Below are positions 1 to 8,665 of a stretch of DNA of 64,000 nucleotides, piece after piece. The notes beneath the pieces were generated by a model. It did no database searches, was not told the DNA's origin, and saw only the letters and a program-made list of their open reading frames with translations. The DNA comes from Brevibacillus agri (GTDB taxonomy: Bacteria > Bacillota > Bacilli > Brevibacillales > Brevibacillaceae): NCBI RefSeq assembly GCF_004117055.1, contig NZ_CP026363.1, positions 1,913,501-1,977,500 on the forward strand, read 5' to 3'. Each line of letters starts with the position of its first letter. The stretch's first letter is position 1. A program made the translations under genes and the position numbers.

Positions 1-140
1 TCGTTTCCATCCAGATGTCCGGCCGGGACGCTGTAATTTCCGTCCTCATAGCCTGTATTGTAGCGGCGCAGCAGCAAAATCTCGTTGCCTCTCACGAGAA
101 AAAGATGCACGGCAACCGGCATGGTAAAATGGGTTCGCAT
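1..140 (-). CDS. Nudix hydrolase, N-terminal part (runs off the window)
   Basis: Reading the minus strand from an ATG at 140 gives an open frame that continues off the left edge. It begins [20 protein letters not shown] and goes on through [14 protein letters not shown] to [11 protein letters not shown]. The hydrophobic strand, the LLLRR segment and the GHLDGNE start of a Nudix box (GX5EX7REUXEEXGU) are typical of MutT/Nudix pyrophosphohydrolases. A good ribosome-binding site (AAAGGAG) lies just upstream on the minus strand. Only about 46 residues are present, so the substrate cannot be inferred and the catalytic REUXEE half lies outside the window. Confidence 0.8.
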   Translation of the reverse strand, partial: MRTHFTMPVAVHLFLVRGNEILLLRRYNTGYEDGNYSVPAGHLDGN

Positions 141-156
141 AGCGCAGCTCCTTTTC

Positions 157-312
157 TCAGCCTTCCTCTGGACGATGATTTTCCGCAGCTTGTCTGCGCC
201 GTTTTTCCCTGTTCTTTTTCAGGACGGGCGAGCTGCTCATGGCGGCAAACAGCATGCCGAACCCGGCGATTGCCAGCACGATGCCAATGATGAGGTAGAT
301 GGTAGAAGACAT
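157..312 (-). CDS. small single-pass membrane protein (51 aa)
   Basis: This short minus-strand frame has an ATG at 312 with a consensus GGAGGTC ribosome-binding site upstream and a TGA at 159-157. The product has an N-terminal hydrophobic helix (about residues 5-25, rich in Ile/Leu/Ala/Gly). A strongly basic stretch follows (KKNREKRRR) and the tail is charged, so it fits a single-pass protein with its C-terminus inside. It sits just upstream of the Nudix gene on the same strand and could be co-transcribed with it. I do not recognise the family. The strong ribosome-binding site and protein-like composition are the main support. Confidence 0.6.
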   Translation of the reverse strand: MSSTIYLIIGIVLAIAGFGMLFAAMSSSPVLKKNREKRRRQAAENHRPEEG

Positions 313-366
313 TCGAAAAAGACCTCCTTATTCTATGAAAGCAAGCATGAATCTGACTTTGAACTG

Positions 367-375
367 TGCTATAAT
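367..375 (+). promoter_or_regulatory. extended -10 promoter for tkt
   Basis: TGCTATAAT is a perfect TATAAT hexamer (370-375) with the extended -10 TGn element at 367-369. It lies about 65 bp upstream of the transketolase start. No good -35 hexamer is visible at 17 bp, as expected for an extended -10 promoter. Confidence 0.6.
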
Positions 376-441
376 GGCACAGTGTGTTTTACCCGATACT
401 ACGTATTGACTTATAGAAAAGCACAGGGAGGATTTCGCGAG

Positions 442-2448
442 ATGACTCAGCATACGTCTGTCGATCAGCTATCCATTAACACCATCCGCACGTTGGCGAT
501 TGATGCCATCGAAAAGGCCAATTCCGGCCACCCGGGAATGCCGATGGGCGCTGCCCCTATGGCTCATGTTCTGTGGAGCCGTTTCATGAAGGTCAACCCT
601 AGCAATCCGCAGTGGATGGACCGCGACCGTTTTGTCCTGTCTGCAGGACATGGCTCTATGCTATTATACTCGATGTTGCATTTGATGAAATACGATGTTT
701 CGCTGGAAGACCTACATAACTTCCGCCAGTGGGGCAGCAAGACGCCAGGCCACCCGGAGTTTGGGCATACGGCTGGTGTTGATGCGACGACCGGACCGCT
801 GGGACAAGGAATCGCGATGGCTGTCGGGATGGCCATGGCGGAAAAACATATGGCGGCTGTTTACAACCGCGACAACTTTGACATCGTCAACCACTACACC
901 TACGTCATTTGCGGCGACGGCGACCTGATGGAAGGCGTGTCCAGCGAGGCTTCCTCCCTGGCGGCTCACCTGAAGCTCGGCAAAATGATCGTGCTCTACG
1001 ATTCGAACGATATCTCCCTGGACGGCGAGCTGTCCCGTTCCTTCTCGGAAAACGTGGCGGCACGCTACCAGGCATACGGCTGGCAATACTTGCGCGTAGA
1101 AGACGGAAACGATCTGGCAGCGATCGAAGCTGCAATTGCAGAAGCGAAAACAGATCTCGACCGTCCTACCTTGATCGAAGTCAAAACCGTCATCGGCTAC
1201 GGCAGCCCGAACAAAGGCGGCTCCAGCGCTTCCCACGGCGCACCGCTCGGCAAGGACGAAGTGAAGCTGACAAAAGCGAACTACGCGTGGACGCATGAAA
1301 ACGAATTCCACGTGCCGCAGGAAGTAGCCGACTTCTACGCAAGCCTGGCAGAAGCGGGCGAAAAAGCGGAAGCCGCGTGGCGCGACAAGTTTGCGGCTTA
1401 CGCCAAGGCGTACCCAGAGCTGGCTGCGCAATTCACGACAGCACAGGAAGGCCACCTGCCGGCAGGCTGGGATGCGAACATGCCTGTGTACGAAGCAGGA
1501 GCCAAACTGGCGACTCGCGTAGCTTCCGGCAACGCGATCAACGCGCTGGCGAAAACCGTTCCGTTTTTCCTCGGCGGTTCCGCTGACCTGGCTCATTCCA
1601 ACAACACCGTCATCAAAGAAGCGGGCAACTTCCTGCCAGGCTCCTACGAGGGCCGCAACATCTGGTTCGGCGTTCGCGAGTTCGCCATGGGGGCAGCCCT
1701 CAACGGGATGGCTTTGCACGGCGGCGTGAAAGTGTACGGCGGTACGTTCTTCGTCTTCTCCGACTACCTGCGTCCGGCGATCCGTCTCTCTGCGCTGATG
1801 AAGCAGCCAGTGGTGTACGTGTTCACGCACGACTCCATCGCGGTCGGCGAAGACGGTCCGACGCACGAGCCGATTGAACAGCTCGCTTCCTTGCGCGCGA
1901 TGCCGGGACTGACCATTTTGCGTCCGGCAGATGCGGTGGAGACGAACGAAGCGTGGAAATACGCGGTATCCCGCACAGACGAGCCAGTCGTTCTGGTGCT
2001 GACTCGCCAAAACTTGCCAGTCCTGCCTGAGACGATCGAAAAAGCGGCAGAAGGCGTGACCAAAGGCGCTTACGTACTGGCGGATGCGCCAAGCGGCAAC
2101 CCGCAGCTCATCCTGCTGGCTACCGGCTCCGAGGTGTCTCTGGTGATGCAAGCCCGCGAAGAGCTGCTCTCCCGCGGAATCGAAGCGCGCGTCGTGTCCA
2201 TGCCGAGCTGGAACCTGTTCGAGCGCCAGCCGAAAGAATACCGCGATGCGGTCATTCCGCCAACGGTAAAAGCACGGGTAGCCGTGGAAATGGGCTCTCC
2301 GATGGGCTGGGAGCGTTACGCCGGGGATGGCGGCAAAGTCATCGCGATCAACCAGTTCGGCGCATCCGCACCAGGCGAGCGCATTATGCGCGAGTACGGC
2401 TTTACGGTGGAAAATGTGGTCGCAACAGCAGAAGAGCTGCTCAAATAA
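442..2448 (+). CDS. tkt: transketolase
   Basis: This is a thiamine-diphosphate enzyme of the non-oxidative pentose phosphate pathway. It moves two-carbon ketol units between sugar phosphates in the cytoplasm. The 668-residue product has the usual length and order: an N-terminal TPP domain ([17 protein letters not shown] near the start, then [20 protein letters not shown], and the [13 protein letters not shown] metal/TPP motif), a central pyrimidine domain ([38 protein letters not shown]) and a C-terminal domain. The frame is open far upstream, but the ATG at 442 follows a GGGAGG ribosome-binding site and starts at the family position. It is monocistronic, between an extended -10 promoter and a strong terminator. 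Confidence 0.97.
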   Translation: MTQHTSVDQLSINTIRTLAIDAIEKANSGHPGMPMGAAPMAHVLWSRFMKVNPSNPQWMDRDRFVLSAGHGSMLLYSMLHLMKYDVSLEDLHNFRQWGSKTPGHPEFGHTAGVDATTGPLGQGIAMAVGMAMAEKHMAAVYNRDNFDIVNHYTYVICGDGDLMEGVSSEASSLAAHLKLGKMIVLYDSNDISLDGELSRSFSENVAARYQAYGWQYLRVEDGNDLAAIEAAIAEAKTDLDRPTLIEVKTVIGYGSPNKGGSSASHGAPLGKDEVKLTKANYAWTHENEFHVPQEVADFYASLAEAGEKAEAAWRDKFAAYAKAYPELAAQFTTAQEGHLPAGWDANMPVYEAGAKLATRVASGNAINALAKTVPFFLGGSADLAHSNNTVIKEAGNFLPGSYEGRNIWFGVREFAMGAALNGMALHGGVKVYGGTFFVFSDYLRPAIRLSALMKQPVVYVFTHDSIAVGEDGPTHEPIEQLASLRAMPGLTILRPADAVETNEAWKYAVSRTDEPVVLVLTRQNLPVLPETIEKAAEGVTKGAYVLADAPSGNPQLILLATGSEVSLVMQAREELLSRGIEARVVSMPSWNLFERQPKEYRDAVIPPTVKARVAVEMGSPMGWERYAGDGGKVIAINQFGASAPGERIMREYGFTVENVVATAEELLK

Positions 2449-2466
2449 ATGGTTTTTGCTCCGTAA

Positions 2467-2500
2467 AAAAAGCCTATCTCTCTCGGGAGATAGGCTTTTC
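2467..2500 (+). terminator. rho-independent terminator of tkt
   Basis: The inverted repeat CCTATCTC/GAGATAGG (2473-2480 and 2487-2494) is flanked by AAAAAG on the left and CTTTT on the right, 20 bp after the tkt stop. Confidence 0.85.
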
Positions 2501-2622
2501 CAGTGACAAATGGGAATCAGTATGGAATGATAGACACGTGCCAAAACCAAAAGGAAGAAACTTTTTTCAAAAGCATCCGTCTATATAAGATGCGGGGGAG
2601 AGAGAAAACCAGGAGGTAAGAA

Positions 2623-5190
2623 ATGGCAACAAAGGCCAAGAAGAAAGTCAGGAAGAAGAAAAACAACTTGCTGATGATTGCCGTAGGATTCGCAGTCTTT
2701 CTCATCTTGAGCGTCATTGGGGGATACTTCTCCCTGTTGTATGCGGGAGACCGGATGATTGCGGAAAACGAACAGAAGCTGAAAGATTTGAAAACAGAAC
2801 CAACCGTCATATACGACAAAAACGGCGAAGAGATGACGAGCCTGATTCGTCAAAAAAACCGTGAATACAAGCCGATCAACGAGATGCCGAAAATTTTGAT
2901 TAACGCGTTCCTCGCCGTCGAGGACAAACGCTTTTTCGAGCACAAGGGCGTCGACATGATCCGGATCGGCGGAGCCATTATCAATGACATTAAAAAAGGT
3001 TCACTGGCTGAAGGGGGAAGCACGATTACCCAACAGCTAGCCCGCAACGTATTTCTCACCCTGGACCAAACGTTTTGGCGCAAGACGAAAGAGATGAGTA
3101 TCGCGATCGGACTGGAGCGCCGATATTCGAAGGATCAGATTTTGGAAATGTACTTAAACCGCGTCTATTTGGGCGAAGGGGAGTTCGGCGTCGAGGATGC
3201 GTCCAACTACTACTTCGGACACTCTGTCAGCGATGACGAATTCACCATTGCCAAAGCAGCGATGCTGGCGGCGATTCCGAAAGCGCCGACGACTTATTCG
3301 CCGTTCAACGACCCGGAAAAGGCGAAGCTGCGCCGGGATACCGTCATTCGCCTGATGTATGAGCAGGGCATCATTACCGAAGCGCAAAAAAACGAAGCGC
3401 AGGCAGAGCCGCTGCCAACCGAACCGACGGAAGTAGCCGGAGCCAGCCTGAAAAAAGGCTACCGCGCCTTTTTCGACCATATGGTAGAGGAAGCGGACGC
3501 CAAGTACGGCGTGACAGAGGAAGAGCTGTACCGCGGCGGCTGGCAAGTGTACACGACGTTTGATCCGAAAGTGCAGGATGCCATGATCGCCGAGTATGCC
3601 AACGCGAAAAACTTCCCGAAAGACGGGGCGAAGCGCGGCGTCGAATCGGCCATGATCGTCGTGGATGCGAAAAACGGCGGCATCGCCGGGATGATGGGCG
3701 GCCGCAACTACGCGGCAAAAGGCTTCAACTACGCGACAGACATGAAGCGTCAGCCGGGCTCCAGCTTCAAGCCGCTGGCTGTGTACGCGCCAGCGATTGA
3801 CTCAGACAGCAAGTGGGGGCCAAATTCTTCGCTCAGCAACAAAAAGCAGAGCTTTAACGGCTACGAGCCTCGCAACTACAACAACAAATACAGCGATTCC
3901 GTAAGCATGAACCGCGCGTTGATCGATTCCCTCAACGTGCCGGCGGTTTGGCTGTTGAATGAGATCGGCGTCCAAACAGGCATCGATTACTTGCAAAAAT
4001 TCGGCATCGAGCTGGCGCCGGAGGACCGTAACCTGGCGATTGCGCTCGGAGGTCTCAGCAAAGGGACGTCTCCGCTGAAAATGGCGCAAGCCTATACCGC
4101 TTTTGTCAACGGCGGGGTCATGTCCGAGGCGCACACGATCACGAAAATCGAAAACAAGAGCGAAGGTGTCGTCCGGGAGTACGAAGGCAAACAGACCGAA
4201 GTACTGAAGCCGAAAGCGGCTTGGGCTGTTCACACCATGTTGGAAAGAGCGGTTCAGGAAGGGACGGGGAAAGCGGCCCGCATCTCCGGTCGCCACGTTG
4301 CCGGAAAAACGGGTACGACCCAGTCGATCGCCGGGGACAGCAGCGTGAACAAGGATGCCTGGTTCGTCGGCTATACGCCGGAATACGTCGGCGCCGTCTG
4401 GATGGGCTTCGACCCCGAGGACAAACAGCACTTGATGCGCCAGGGCAGCAGCTTGACCGCGCAAATGTTCTCCAAGGTGCTCGCAGCAGGCTTGAAGGGC
4501 GTGAAGGCGACAGACTTCGTGCGGCCGGATGGCGCAGTGGAGGAACAGCCGGAGGAAGAAGCAGCTCAACCGCTGCAACTGGCGGCAGACCTGACACTCG
4601 ACAACAACCAGTTGAAAGTCGTCTTGAGCTGGATTGGCGGAGCGCCTGATTACACATACGATGTGTACCGCGTCAAGCAAAATGGCGAGCGCGAGCTGAT
4701 CGCGGCGGGATTGAAGGACACGACGTTCGTCGATGCGCTGGATAATCCGAACGAGTACCGCTATGTCGTCGTTCCGCGCAACGCCCAGGGCGAGGAGCAG
4801 ACGCCTTCGCCGATTACGAGCATTAACTCGCAAAACCTGGAAAACTTGATTAATGCAGGAGATAGCCATCACGAGGACGGCAACAGCCAGGAGCAAAACC
4901 CGGACGGAACAGGAACCGACAACGGCGACGGCACGATCCAGTTCCCGCCGAACTTTGGCGGCAACAACAATCCGGGCAACGGCGGCCAACCAGGCGGCCA
5001 AGATCCGAACGGAGGCCAGGGAAATCAAGGCAATCCAGGAAACCCGGGAAATGCTGGCGAAATCCCGCCAGACATCGCCAATCCGGACAACGGGCAATCA
5101 GGCGGTTCTACAGGCGGCAATCAGCAGCCGGCACAGCCTGTAGATGGCGCTCAGCAACAGACTGATCCCAATGGAACGAATGGCGGTTGA
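2623..5190 (+). CDS. class A penicillin-binding protein (glycosyltransferase/transpeptidase)
   Basis: This bifunctional peptidoglycan synthase polymerises glycan strands and cross-links stem peptides outside the membrane. The 855-residue protein has a lysine-rich cytoplasmic N-terminus, one membrane anchor (about residues 15-40) and a GT51 domain with the catalytic EDKRFFEHKG (Glu100) and GGSTITQQLARN. The transpeptidase domain carries all three active-site motifs: SSFK (about residue 380), SMN, and KTGTT (about 560). A fibronectin-like segment follows (about 655-745), then a roughly 95-residue tail very rich in Gly, Asn, Gln and Pro. An AGGAGG site lies 7 bp before the ATG. It resembles the PBP1A/PBP1F group. 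Which paralogue it replaces cannot be told from the sequence alone. Confidence 0.93.
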   Translation: MATKAKKKVRKKKNNLLMIAVGFAVFLILSVIGGYFSLLYAGDRMIAENEQKLKDLKTEPTVIYDKNGEEMTSLIRQKNREYKPINEMPKILINAFLAVEDKRFFEHKGVDMIRIGGAIINDIKKGSLAEGGSTITQQLARNVFLTLDQTFWRKTKEMSIAIGLERRYSKDQILEMYLNRVYLGEGEFGVEDASNYYFGHSVSDDEFTIAKAAMLAAIPKAPTTYSPFNDPEKAKLRRDTVIRLMYEQGIITEAQKNEAQAEPLPTEPTEVAGASLKKGYRAFFDHMVEEADAKYGVTEEELYRGGWQVYTTFDPKVQDAMIAEYANAKNFPKDGAKRGVESAMIVVDAKNGGIAGMMGGRNYAAKGFNYATDMKRQPGSSFKPLAVYAPAIDSDSKWGPNSSLSNKKQSFNGYEPRNYNNKYSDSVSMNRALIDSLNVPAVWLLNEIGVQTGIDYLQKFGIELAPEDRNLAIALGGLSKGTSPLKMAQAYTAFVNGGVMSEAHTITKIENKSEGVVREYEGKQTEVLKPKAAWAVHTMLERAVQEGTGKAARISGRHVAGKTGTTQSIAGDSSVNKDAWFVGYTPEYVGAVWMGFDPEDKQHLMRQGSSLTAQMFSKVLAAGLKGVKATDFVRPDGAVEEQPEEEAAQPLQLAADLTLDNNQLKVVLSWIGGAPDYTYDVYRVKQNGERELIAAGLKDTTFVDALDNPNEYRYVVVPRNAQGEEQTPSPITSINSQNLENLINAGDSHHEDGNSQEQNPDGTGTDNGDGTIQFPPNFGGNNNPGNGGQPGGQDPNGGQGNQGNPGNPGNAGEIPPDIANPDNGQSGGSTGGNQQPAQPVDGAQQQTDPNGTNGG

Positions 5191-5226
5191 GTAGCATAGG
5201 ATAGACAACTCGACAGATTCAACTAT

Positions 5227-5254
5227 TTGCACATCTTCTTTCGCGTGGTACAAT
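5227..5254 (+). promoter_or_regulatory. sigma-A-type promoter
   Basis: TTGCAC (5227-5232) and TACAAT (5249-5254) are separated by 16 bp, about 33 bp upstream of the next gene's start. Confidence 0.6.
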
Positions 5255-5286
5255 ACCAGTAAATCGGGAGACAGGGGGGACAGTCC

Positions 5287-5637
5287 ATGTCTGACTTCGC
5301 ACAAAGAGATTTGCCCACTTTTTTCAAGGACCAATTACGCCGAGCCAAAGTGAATTTTGAGCGAGCTCTCGACTGTAAACATACCGATTTTGACGACCTT
5401 TACCCATATATGAACGAGCAGCCACAGTTTTTCTGGTACAAACGTTACGTCGCCTGGTCAGAGCTGCTGACTGTCGTGCGGCTGGCTGAGGAATTGGGCG
5501 TCGATTGGACAGAGGATTTTAGCGAGCAGCAGGTGGAATTTGTCAAAGGCAAAGTTCTGCAAGGAAAAGTGCTCGATTACTGGAATCCGGAAGAAGAACA
5601 GGAAGAAACGATCAGTCAGTTGGAAGAAGAAAAATAA
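5287..5637 (+). CDS. conserved-looking protein of unknown function (116 aa)
   Basis: This short soluble protein starts at an ATG preceded by a GGGGGGACAG-type ribosome-binding site. It has its own promoter upstream and a terminator immediately downstream, so it is probably a monocistronic unit. The sequence is rich in aromatic and acidic residues (FFWYKRYVAWSELL in the middle) and ends in a Glu/Gln-rich, probably helical tail (EEEQEETISQLEEEK). No signal peptide or membrane segment is visible. I do not recognise the family and assign no function. Confidence 0.8.
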   Translation: MSDFAQRDLPTFFKDQLRRAKVNFERALDCKHTDFDDLYPYMNEQPQFFWYKRYVAWSELLTVVRLAEELGVDWTEDFSEQQVEFVKGKVLQGKVLDYWNPEEEQEETISQLEEEK

Positions 5638-5652
5638 GGCCATAAAAAATAA

Positions 5653-5684
5653 GGCGCGTTCCCGATGGCGGGGCGCGCTTTTTT
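5653..5684 (+). terminator. rho-independent terminator
   Basis: The stem GCGCG/CGCGC (5654-5658 and 5674-5678) is extended by G-U and G-C pairs and followed by TTTTTT. It lies 16 bp after the preceding stop. Confidence 0.8.
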
Positions 5685-5721
5685 CAGTGGAAAACGAGGT
5701 TTGCCGCCGGGCAAAAACATG

Positions 5722-5765
5722 GCGATGACCGCTTGCCGCGAGCAAAGCGGTCATCGCGTTTTTTT
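5722..5765 (+). terminator. second strong intrinsic terminator
   Basis: A perfect 13-bp stem, GCGATGACCGCTT/AAGCGGTCATCGC (5722-5734 and 5745-5757), is followed by GTTTTTTT. It insulates the plus-strand unit from the convergent L,D-transpeptidase gene. Confidence 0.8.
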
Positions 5766-5820
5766 GGATGGAATCGCCACGTAACCAGCGATGATACTGG
5801 TTCGTCTTTTCATAGGGAGA

Positions 5821-7245
5821 TTAATGCAGCCAGGTGTATATGACGTTGGGCGTCTCTTCCTCGGGTCCCGCCGGAAGGATGAAGAGAGCCGGGTTGCTCC
5901 ACGGCTGGGCGGGTACGGGGGCATTCGAGATGATAAATTCCGTGCCCAGCGAGACAAAGGTGTACAGCTCCTCCACGGCGGCATTGAACAGCCGGACACA
6001 GCCGAGCGAGACGGACGTTCCGATGCTCTCGGGGTGGTTGGTTCCGTGGATGGCGTAGCCGTTGCCTTGAAACACCAGACCGCGTGTTCCGTAAATGTTG
6101 TCGTGGCCGCGCGGTTGGTTGATCTTTTGCAAAATCGTGTAGTAGCCCTCGGGTGTCGAGTCGTTTTTGCCGATCGCTGCCGGATAGCTGCGGACGAGAT
6201 GCGTACCGCTGACCAGTTGCAGCGTATGCGACTTTTGCGAAAGCCGGACCTGGAGAGGGGCGAGCGGCGACAGCGGCTCCGGATAGCCTGGCAGCGGCAG
6301 GACGTCGCGCAGGCTCGCCCATGCCGATCCGCTCTGAAAAGCGTGCGGATGGTACGGGTAGCTTTTCAGCAGCAGCCGCTTTGGCGGGAGCGGAACCTGC
6401 GGCAAATAGTTGCCGGGATAGCTGCCCGCCAAATCCGCCAGACTGGCAGGGAGAGTCCCTTTTTGCTGGTAGTAGCGATAGAGAGAGTTGCGCAATGTCA
6501 GCACATGCTGCAACGTTTGCTGCTCGACTGCCAGATCGCCTCTCGCGGCTGCCAGCGTCGCCCCCGCATCAAAGCTGGCAGGAGAACCGAACCAGCGCTG
6601 GCTGATGACCGTCCGGCTGACTGGATTGTACTGCAGAACGCCCAGCACCTGTTTGGGCTGATAAAACAACAACGGCGTAAACAGCGGCGAGCCGGGAACC
6701 TCTGGAACAACGAGTACGGTGTAAGGCTGTGCGAGCGCCGGGCGCCGCGCCTCTACATAGCGACGCACCTGGCTTTGCAACTCCTTGGGGCTGAGCGTCG
6801 CGGGAACGGCAATCACCTCGACGTGCGGCTGCACAGGAGCAGGCGCGCTGGCGGGGACTGCCTGTGGCTGCGCGCTGGCAGCAGGCGCCCCATCCTGCAA
6901 AGGTCCGGGTGAAAACACAAATTGGGCGTACAAAAAAGCGAGCGAAGCGAGAAGCAGGCGTGCCCGGTTGCGCCAGCCTTGGCGGCTTTGCTCGCGCAGC
7001 AATTTTTGATAGGCGTCTCGCGCCTCGTCGTAATAGGGGCCTTGTTTGGCAAAAAGACTTTGTCTGTAAGCGGCCAGCGCCTGTCGCGTGTCTCCTTGTG
7101 CCTCGCGGGCCTGGCCGAGATGATACCAGCCGATCGCTTCATCCGGGTGTTGCTGTGTGAACCACCGGTAAAAGGAGAGATCGCTCTGTTCTGGATATTT
7201 CATATGAAAGGCGCTTTTTTCCTGAAGAAAGGAAACCTTGTCCAC
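5821..7245 (-). CDS. membrane-anchored L,D-transpeptidase (YkuD) with N-terminal TPR region
   Basis: This is a predicted L,D-transpeptidase that forms 3-3 cross-links or attaches ligands to peptidoglycan outside the membrane. Residues 1-90 look like tetratricopeptide helices (HPDEAIGWYHLGQAREAQGD, then ALAAYRQSL). One hydrophobic segment follows (LLLASLAFLYAQFVF), then a long linker and the C-terminal YkuD domain. The active-site signature reads IHGTNHPESIG followed by SLGCVRL, which supplies the catalytic His and Cys. The start is a GTG at 7245 behind a GGGGGAG site. The helical N-terminus would be cytoplasmic and the enzyme domain external. It is divergent from the ATPase gene. Confidence 0.88.
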   Translation of the reverse strand: MDKVSFLQEKSAFHMKYPEQSDLSFYRWFTQQHPDEAIGWYHLGQAREAQGDTRQALAAYRQSLFAKQGPYYDEARDAYQKLLREQSRQGWRNRARLLLASLAFLYAQFVFSPGPLQDGAPAASAQPQAVPASAPAPVQPHVEVIAVPATLSPKELQSQVRRYVEARRPALAQPYTVLVVPEVPGSPLFTPLLFYQPKQVLGVLQYNPVSRTVISQRWFGSPASFDAGATLAAARGDLAVEQQTLQHVLTLRNSLYRYYQQKGTLPASLADLAGSYPGNYLPQVPLPPKRLLLKSYPYHPHAFQSGSAWASLRDVLPLPGYPEPLSPLAPLQVRLSQKSHTLQLVSGTHLVRSYPAAIGKNDSTPEGYYTILQKINQPRGHDNIYGTRGLVFQGNGYAIHGTNHPESIGTSVSLGCVRLFNAAVEELYTFVSLGTEFIISNAPVPAQPWSNPALFILPAGPEEETPNVIYTWLH

Positions 7246-7312
7246 CGATACTCCCCCCTATATGGTTGTATCGGCGTGGCTCGGCAAAAAAGTGAGGGTG
7301 GAGGGGAAAATA

Positions 7313-8014
7313 TTGGTTTATTTACGGACGATCAAGCTGCTGCGCGAGCAGTTTCCCGATGCCAGGCGGTACCCGTTTGACCTGCCGTCGTTGCGCGCGC
7401 TCGAAGCGATCGAGCTTGCGGCCAGCGTGACGTTTTTTGTCGGGGAAAACGGCTCCGGCAAGTCGACCTTGCTCGAGGCGATCGCCTATCAGTGCGGCTT
7501 TCACACGGCAGGCGGTTCCCGCCACAACTACTACAGCGTAGACAAGGCGGAAGCGAGCCTCGGCGACTACATCCGGCTGTCGTGGATGCCCAAGCAGACC
7601 AACGGATTTTTTCTGCGGGCGGAAAGCTTCTACCAGTTTGCCAGCCATATCGACGAGATTGGCGGCACAGCCAGCTATGGCGGGAGATCGTTGCATTCGC
7701 AATCGCACGGGGAAGCGTTTATGGCTTTGTTCACCAACCGCTTTAACGGAAAAGGAATCTACCTGCTGGACGAGCCGGAGGCGGCTTTGTCGCCGAAGCG
7801 GCAACTGGCGTTTTTGTACCTCATGCGCGAACTCGTCGAGGAAGGGGCGCAGTTTCTGATCGCCACGCACTCCCCGATCTTGCTGGGCTACCCCGGCGCG
7901 GACATCTATACGTTTGACGAATCTCCCGCGCAACCGATCCGCTATCAGGATACGGAGCATTACCAGTTGACCCGGAGGTTTCTGGAGAAGCCGGATGCTT
8001 TTTTTCGCGATTAA
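7313..8014 (+). CDS. AAA family ATPase (COG3910-like)
   Basis: This is a stand-alone P-loop ATPase of about 233 residues with an ABC/SMC-like fold. Visible motifs are VTFFVGENGSGKSTLLEAIA (Walker A), SHGEAFM (signature-like), IYLLDEPEAALSP (Walker B with D-loop) and FLIATHSPILLG (switch His). The frame is open to 7238, but the best start is the TTG at 7313. It follows a GGTGGAGGGG site at ideal spacing, gives an N-terminus (VYLRTIKLL) that fits this family, and avoids overlap with the divergent L,D-transpeptidase start. The cellular role of the family is not established. It lacks membrane domains and has no obvious partner gene here. Confidence 0.85.
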   Translation: MVYLRTIKLLREQFPDARRYPFDLPSLRALEAIELAASVTFFVGENGSGKSTLLEAIAYQCGFHTAGGSRHNYYSVDKAEASLGDYIRLSWMPKQTNGFFLRAESFYQFASHIDEIGGTASYGGRSLHSQSHGEAFMALFTNRFNGKGIYLLDEPEAALSPKRQLAFLYLMRELVEEGAQFLIATHSPILLGYPGADIYTFDESPAQPIRYQDTEHYQLTRRFLEKPDAFFRD

Positions 8015-8026
8015 TTTTTTTCCTGC

Positions 8027-8066
8027 TGTCACAAAAAAGGCGTCGGCGGTTTCTATAAGGTGTAGA
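8027..8066 (+). promoter_or_regulatory. possible ECF-type autoregulated promoter
   Basis: Upstream of the sigma gene the sequence reads TGTCACAAAA (8028-8037), then TTCTATAAGG (8051-8060), about 57 bp before the start. A TGTCACA plus TATAAGG arrangement is what I associate with autoregulated ECF sigma genes in Paenibacillus-like bacteria. The assignment is inference. Confidence 0.4.
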
Positions 8067-8116
8067 ACGCAAGAGGGAGCGTCAAGACAGTGGCTGTGCA
8101 GGAAGGAGGAGGATTG

Positions 8117-8665
8117 ATGGAGATGCAGGCAAAGCTGGCGGTGAACCAGATGCGGGCCAGAGCGGAAACGGACTCGTTTCAGGAGCTGTTTACGGCCTAC
8201 TACCCGTTCGTTGTCCGACAGATCATGCGGATTGTGCGTGAACAGCAAACAGCGGAGGATATCGCCCAGGAAGTGTTTCTCTCCTTTTACCATACAGATC
8301 GCTCCGCCATCGAAAATATTCCGGCATGGCTGGCCAAAGCGGCTCTCTATGCGGCCTACAACCATCTGCGCTCCGAAAAGCGCAGGCAGGACAGGCAAGA
8401 GCGCGGGACAGCGGATCAGGCTTGTGTCATGCCTTCGTCCGAAGAAGTATGGCTGGAGCAGGAAGCGCTCAGCCACGTCCGCGAGGTGCTCGATGAGCTG
8501 GATGAGCGGGAACGTACCTTGCTGCTTATGAAATACTCCGGCTTTCCTTATGCCGAGCTGGCAAAAGCGACGGGAATGCAGGCCAGCTCCGTCGGGACGG
8601 TTCTGGCGCGAGCGAAGAGCAAGTTTCGCAGGCTATATGAGCGGGTCAGGGGGGAAGAAGGATGA
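8117..8665 (+). CDS. ECF-type RNA polymerase sigma factor
   Basis: The 182-residue product has sigma region 2 (SFQELFTAYYPFVVRQIMRI, then QTAEDIAQEVFLSFY) and region 4 (LDELDERERTLLLMKYSGF, then the helix-turn-helix ELAKATGMQASSVGTVLARA). It lacks region 3, as ECF factors do. An upstream in-frame GTG exists, but the GGAGGAGG site points to the ATG at 8117. Its stop overlaps the start of the anti-sigma gene by four bases, implying translational coupling. Target genes are not visible, but the ABC transporter genes just downstream are candidates. Confidence 0.92.
   Translation: MEMQAKLAVNQMRARAETDSFQELFTAYYPFVVRQIMRIVREQQTAEDIAQEVFLSFYHTDRSAIENIPAWLAKAALYAAYNHLRSEKRRQDRQERGTADQACVMPSSEEVWLEQEALSHVREVLDELDERERTLLLMKYSGFPYAELAKATGMQASSVGTVLARAKSKFRRLYERVRGEEG

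Noticed and set aside
712-2550. 612-codon open frame on the minus strand across transketolase
   Set aside because: It lies fully opposite a very well supported tkt, has no ribosome-binding site and has a composition typical of an antisense shadow in GC-rich DNA.
3802-5097. 431-codon minus-strand frame across the penicillin-binding protein
   Set aside because: It is antisense to conserved transpeptidase motifs and has no start signal.
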